Of a stretch of DNA of 64,000 nt, positions 59,346 through 64,000 are shown one piece after another. The stretch's first letter is position 1. Each line of letters opens with the position of its first letter. The notes below the pieces were generated by a model. It did not search any database. It was not told the origin of the DNA and was given only the letters and a program-made list of their open reading frames with translations. The DNA lies in NCBI GenBank assembly GCA_910592005.1, contig CAJVPP010000003.1:1-64000 (forward strand). Direction: 5' to 3'. Source of the DNA: Funneliformis mosseae (taxonomy: Eukaryota > Glomeromycota > Glomeromycetes > Glomerales > Glomeraceae). Position numbers and translations under genes: made by a program.

Positions 59346-60448
59346 AGCTTTAAATATATTTCATTAAATATAATAAATATGATATAATATAGAATATAAT
59401 AGTTATTTATATAATTAAAAAGTTTAAATAATATTATAACAAATATAAATAAAATATTAAAAAGTATTTTTAATTATTATAATTAAAAATTAAAAAATCC
59501 TATATAATTAAACTTAAATTAATATTAGATAGATTAGCATAAGAGTGAGAATTTATATAAAATGATTATTTTTCTAAATCTGAAATATTTATAAATAATT
59601 TATTTGAGTTTAAACTGATTCATTGAAAATTATTTAATAAAAAATCTCTTATAAAAAAATAGAAGTAATAATTAAGATATATTAAAATTTAGAATGCAAT
59701 TAATTAAGCATTTTAATATTAGTTAGAACAGTAATTATTATTTGATTCTAAATTTTATAATTAATTTTTTAATAAAGATCCTTTTAACTATATAAAATGC
59801 ATATAGCTAATTTACTTAAATAGTTTATATATAAATTAATACTATTTATTTTAAAGAATTTTCTAACCTAAGATCTTAAAAATTGTTATAATATAATGAT
59901 ATTAGAAAAGAAAATAAGTTTTGAATTATTTAGAAGATTTATAAATAAATAACTTAAATATCAGAATATTTTCTTATAAAATTATATTATTAGCTTTATA
60001 GATAAGGGACGAAACCCCTAATTACAGTTAAAACTTAGATGAAACTATATTAAAATCATAATAAGAGATATAATGAAACCTATTTGATATGACAAAAGCT
60101 GAAACTGTCAAAACTATATTAAAAATATAGAAAAAGGTACGACGAAATTATTTTAAAAAGGTTTCAGCAGGCATCTATAATTAGTCTAAAGTTATTAAAA
60201 ACTGCCAAAAAATACAAAAATTTTATAAGAAGATTAAATATAAATTTATTTTTATAAAAATTAAAGATTAGTTAAATAAATAGGCTTTATATTAGATTAC
60301 AAGTCTTGTGAAAAATAATACTATGATTTTTTTAATTATTAAATTAATATATCCTAATATATAATTTTAAAAATCATGATCTATAAATTAATTGACATTT
60401 AATTTTATATTTTGTGATAATTTTATTAATATAAACTATTTTAATAAT
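59346..60448. other. AT-rich spacer with a dispersed-repeat fragment
   Basis: No gene. At about 60020-60180 a better preserved segment (CGAAACCCCTAATTACAG, GAAACTATATTAAAATCATA, GGTTTCAGCAGGCATC) shares words with the eroded stretch near 7.96-8.06 kb. It may be part of an old repeat whose class is unknown. Confidence 0.45.
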
Positions 60449-60473
60449 TATTTTTTTTTGTTTTTTTTTTTTT
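60449..60473 (-). repeat. LINE 3' poly(A) tail
   Basis: Plus-strand T-rich run (T9, G, T13) directly abutting ACGTGCGGTAGC, the 3' UTR of the LINE. One interruption suggests some age. Confidence 0.75.
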
Positions 60474-60479
60474 ACGTGC

Positions 60480-61740
60480 GGTAGCTTTGCACAAACTTTA
60501 TTTAGGAGTAAAGTAAGATTTTACAAAATTATAAATTACAAGATAAAGAGTACAAAAATTTCTATTTGACAATAAAGCCAAATCAAAATCAATCTTGTAT
60601 CATTTCAGGCTAACCTATCCAAATAAATTTAGAGTAGGATCAACCATTCAGCACAGGGGGCATGGTTGCTATCAATCTAAAAATTCAACCAGTTCGTACT
60701 AAATCTAAAAGAGGAGATAAAATAAGGAGGAATATTAAAATTATGTGGTGATGATGAAGGAAAGCCGGTGTTGATGAAATGCAATTTTCGATCATTGAGT
60801 GAGATGTTATTGATGTTTTCAAAATTTTTGATATTATTGTAATGATCAATCCAAATGGATTTTATTTGGGAAAATGCATGATGGTAAGTAGAAGATAAGA
60901 GACTATTTGTTAATTGGAGGTTGTTAATAAGGCGGTGTGTTTTTTTGAACAAGAAATGAGGTACTATTCCTTTGATCAGATCAATAAAGTTAAAAGAGTC
61001 AGGTTGATCATTTAAGGACCAGATGGCCGAATCTAAGAAATCTGTAAAGTCTTGTGTATCTGAGGTTAATGCAGTAAGATGTTGTATGTATGAAAAAACT
61101 TTTGTTCAAGGCTATAACGTCGATGACCTGGTATTCAATTTTGGCACAAGTCCAAATGTGATTAAAGGTTTTATCACTACTCGAACATCTAGAACACTTT
61201 TATGATTGGTCATATAGATTTGGGTGTCTTATTTTGAGGATTTTAAAGGTAGAAAGCAGTTCAAGCATAAGCTTGGTTTTAAATTTGCGAATGGAAGAGG
61301 CTTTGAAGGATGTATAAGAGTTATTTTTATTGTCGTTGAGAATGAAGAAGATACGAATCCAATCCACATTTATTATACTGTATTTGTTAAAGTGAGAAAG
61401 GAGTTGTAAATTATAAAATCAATTGATCTGAGAAGGTCTTTCACGAACAATCTGGGTAATATAAGTATAATATCCTCATTAAAATAGAGATTATAATGGT
61501 ATCCTAGAAATTTGTTATTTAGAGTAAGTGGGGGATCATCAGCTTTTGCTAATACATCAACTATATTATTGTAATGGTCGTCTGAGTGAGCTTTGACTTT
61601 GTGAAATTCAATGGAAATGAACTTTTTCTTGATTAACTTTATGACAAGAAATCAAATTAGGTAAAAGGAGATTTTAAAAAGGGGTTAAAGGTAGGGGAGA
61701 AGGTGTAGAAGTAGTTCATTTTATCAAAGGATGAAATGAC
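60480..61740 (-). pseudogene. LINE C-terminal region with zinc-finger-like motif and 3' UTR
   Basis: On the minus strand near 61195-61140 the translation contains CSRCSSSDKTFNHIWTC (CX2CX8HX3C), matching the zinc-binding segment that follows RNase H in many LINEs. The frame continues discontinuously to 60677 (KKTHRLINNLQLTNSLL...). Sequence downstream to the poly(A) is the 3' UTR. Stops break the frame at several points. Confidence 0.65.
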
Positions 61741-62325
61741 ATTTTATGAGTCTGTGAAGATATTAACTGTAGCATATATGGGTATTACATATATAGCAGA
61801 TAGTACTGCTACTAGTTCTGCTAGAGAAGATGAAAGTTGAGAAAGAATAAGTGAAGTATTAAAGGAAAGTAAAGATACCAAAAGATCAGATTGCAACCAG
61901 GCTACGTCCATACGGATCAAAGAAGTACCTAAATTGATAAGAAAACTGTCAGTATAAAATGAGAGGTTGGTTGATTGTATGAAATAAATTTTAAAGTTAT
62001 CTAAACTATTGAGGATTTCTATATTAAAAATTTGTTCAGGTGTTAAAGATGAAGAAGACAAGGTAGGAGGGATGTTAAGAGTACTATTATTACTTAAGTT
62101 GTAACTATATAGAGCAATTTTATACAGCATATAAGGGGACAAAAAACAGATATGACTAACATTTGGAAGGAGGGGAGTCTTGATGTCAGCACATAGATGC
62201 AAAGGTAATGTCATAAAGTAGACTTTCTGTTTATTTCTCATATTAGAAGGAACAAAGGAAGAATCATCATTGAGAAGGCATTTATTATATGGTAAAAGTG
62301 ATATTTTGAAGGTGTGATCTGACAA
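61741..62325 (-). pseudogene. LINE RNase H domain
   Basis: Contains RMDVAWLQSD, then SSSLAELVAVLSAIYVI, then VNIFTDS. These supply the first Asp, the Glu and the second Asp of RNase H1-type active sites in the right order. The open frame covers 193 codons and runs into a stop after FTDS. The domain would degrade the RNA strand of the element RNA:DNA hybrid. Confidence 0.75.
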
Positions 62326-62547
62326 GGCGAAAAAATGTTGTAAGTGAACTGTATCATTTTCTATTTTGAGTACTTTCCCTATTATAGTAGAATGGAAATT
62401 TAAGTGTCAACTCACAGCAAAATGTATAGTATTTTTAATATAAATCAGAGGGGTTGAGTATATATTATTGATGTGAGGGTGATGAAAATTTGAAGAAATA
62501 ATTCTGGTGTTAGGTGATGATATAAGTAATGTTTGTAATTTAAGAAA

Positions 62548-63087
62548 CTAAGCAGGAGTCTTAGGAATTACCAAATGAGCTGCTGAGAATTTGAGATCAG
62601 GTAAGGTGAAGAGTGCAGTACTATCTGATATTATAATCTGATCAAGAAACATTAGTTGTTTGCTTTTTAAAATTGAAGCAAAAGTGCGATAATCTTTTTT
62701 TGTGAAGATTTCATTTAAAGGAAATTGTCCTCCTTTTATACAATTAGCTTCAGTATTACTATTGGAGATGGTGATGTTAAGTGACTTTAATGTGGAAAGC
62801 AGAGCAGACCACCAGTCTTTAAATTTGAAGGAATTATTATACAGCCAAAATGCAAAGGGTGATTTAGTGAGCCATTCATTATTTTGAAGTAATCTAGAAT
62901 GGATTAAATATGTAATGTCTAATAACCCTTTGTCATTAATAGATTTGATGAAATTGGAAATTTTTACTTGAATCTGTGCTATGTATAAGTATGTAATATT
63001 ATAAAGTAATAACGAATAGATGAAAGTTGCTGGAATACTTTTAGATAGGTGTAAATTTAACCTAAAAATTTTTCGGTATAACCCCAT
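62548..63087 (-). pseudogene. LINE region between RT and RNase H (thumb/connection)
   Basis: An open frame of 179 codons with no stops. It includes IYSLLLYNITYLYIAQIQVK, PFAFWLYNNSFKFKDWW and a long helical segment. It has no catalytic motif of its own. Its place between RT and RNase H and shared strand make it part of the same polyprotein. Confidence 0.7.
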
Positions 63088-63099
63088 AATCTAGTCACA

Positions 63100-64000
63100 G
63101 AATTTGTAATCAAGAAAAGTTAATTGAATGCGATATAGAATTCTTGGTAAGAAAACTGAATTGAAGACTACTTTAAGTTATTTATCTGTGAGGAATTTCT
63201 TTTTTATTGTTAAGGTAGCATTTTGAATTTCATCTTTTACTTATTGTCTTATAAACTGGTAATTTGGAAGGAGTAAGATTCAAATACCGAGATAACAAGT
63301 GGATGATTTAGGTTCCATTGGTTTGATCCATTCTTCATTATGTGCTAGTTTAAAGTGTATAGATGATGCTATCGATACTGAAGAAAGTAATACAGATTTA
63401 TTCCAATTTACTAGAATACTATTAAGTTGGTAAAAGTCATTGGCTATTGTTAAGATCAACTCAAGATCATCTTTAGATTTGCTGATCCAGAGGGTATCAT
63501 CCATATAGGCAAGTGTGAAGACTTGTATTGAAATTGTGGATGTTGAGGTATTACTGATATGAGAGCACCATTCATCTGATAGGTTATAACCAAGATCAGT
63601 GTTTTGTATGCGACATAATAAGGGATTGTAATATATACACCACAGAATAGATAAAATAATTTCGTCTTGATCAATGCCTGAGATTACTGGATAATGATCT
63701 GTATTCCCATGGGCTGTAAAAATTTGATTAAAGCGATTAGAAAATAAGGAAAGTATAAAGTGAAGAAATGATAAAGGAAGGTGCAGGCGATCAAGCGCAC
63801 GAATTAACATTGCGATATTAATTTTGTCATAAGCTTTTGATATGTCCTGAAATAGGATCTAAAGTTGTTTGCTCTTGTATGATAATCGATCGTATTTTAT
63901 GTTGTCAAGAATGTGAATTAGTTCAAATGTAGAACAAAACGGTAATCCAGTGAAGTTGTTTCTTTGCAGGACTGAATTTTTTGAGAGAATATCTAAAAGC
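63100..64000 (-). pseudogene. LINE reverse transcriptase domain, truncated by the window
   Basis: Read on the minus strand: GLPFCSTFELIHILDNIKYD, then ILFQDISKAYDKINIAMLIR (first catalytic Asp), then ALDRLHLPLSFLHFILSLFSN, and the catalytic box AYMDDTLWISKSKDDLELIL. A stop interrupts the segment before ILFQD. The remaining N-terminal RT and any endonuclease lie beyond position 64000. The polymerase copies the element RNA at a nicked target. Confidence 0.88.

Larger units (their letters stand above)
60449..64000 (-). mobile_element. Non-LTR retrotransposon (LINE), 3' portion, cut by the window edge
   Basis: Minus-strand order is RT, RNase H, zinc-finger-like C-terminus, 3' UTR and a terminal poly(A) (seen as poly(T) at 60449-60473 on the plus strand). 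The 5' part lies beyond 64000. The absence of LTRs, the RT type and the poly(A) end identify a LINE that moved by target-primed reverse transcription. Composition is clearly less AT-eroded than the gypsy element, but stops and frame shifts are present, so this copy is probably inactive. The target duplication cannot be tested because the 5' end is outside. Confidence 0.88.

Overview
The window looks like a piece of a very AT-rich, transposon-loaded fungal nuclear genome. The best fit is an arbuscular mycorrhizal fungus (Glomeromycotina, Rhizophagus-like). This assignment is inference. It rests on an orphan MATA-type HMG-box gene, compact multi-exon genes with short AT-rich GT-AG introns, a LINE family with a C-terminal RNase H, abundant homopolymer A/T tracts, and sharp alternation of gene-bearing and decayed AT-rich compartments. 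There are no prokaryotic signals.

Layout. (1) 1-12.9 kb is a decayed repeat compartment. No open frame of 60 codons occurs on either strand. It holds minisatellites, a Tc1/mariner transposase relic whose tryptophan codons have become stops, a solo LTR, two copies of a 157-bp MITE and dispersed LTR-like repeats. (2) 12.9-29.6 kb has more balanced composition but is gene-poor. It contains one HMG-box gene (19.0-19.8 kb), a convincing 56-residue arginine-rich small gene (28.0 kb), a few weak small ORFs, a G-quadruplex-like run and very many poly(T)/poly(A) tracts. (3) 29.7-45.5 kb is a dense gene cluster for which I could build spliced models. From left to right it contains: a secreted HExxH protein with a probable GPI signal (-), a quinone-oxidoreductase-like MDR enzyme (-), thioredoxin (-), a GB1/RHD3-type guanylate-binding GTPase (+), an LRR protein with a CCHC knuckle (+), a membrane-anchored MORN plus DUF900-like alpha/beta hydrolase (-), and the ribosome-biogenesis factor Sas10/Utp3 (+). 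(4) 45.6-64 kb is a second repeat compartment. It holds a nearly complete Ty3/gypsy LTR retrotransposon (50.4-58.2 kb, minus strand) with gag, protease, RT, RNase H, integrase and an extra 3' ORF. A MITE is nested in its leader. A 1-kb minisatellite block follows, then the 3' part of a LINE (60.45 kb to the window edge, minus strand).

The genes do not form a single pathway. Thioredoxin and the MDR oxidoreductase are redox enzymes lying in tandem, and two gene pairs are divergent and may share promoter regions (thioredoxin/GTPase, hydrolase/Sas10). The clearest larger-scale signal is mutational: transposon copies inside the AT-rich compartments are eroded mainly by C-to-T/G-to-A transitions, while a copy of the same MITE among the genes is well preserved. 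All coordinates and splice sites were read by eye. No homology search was run.
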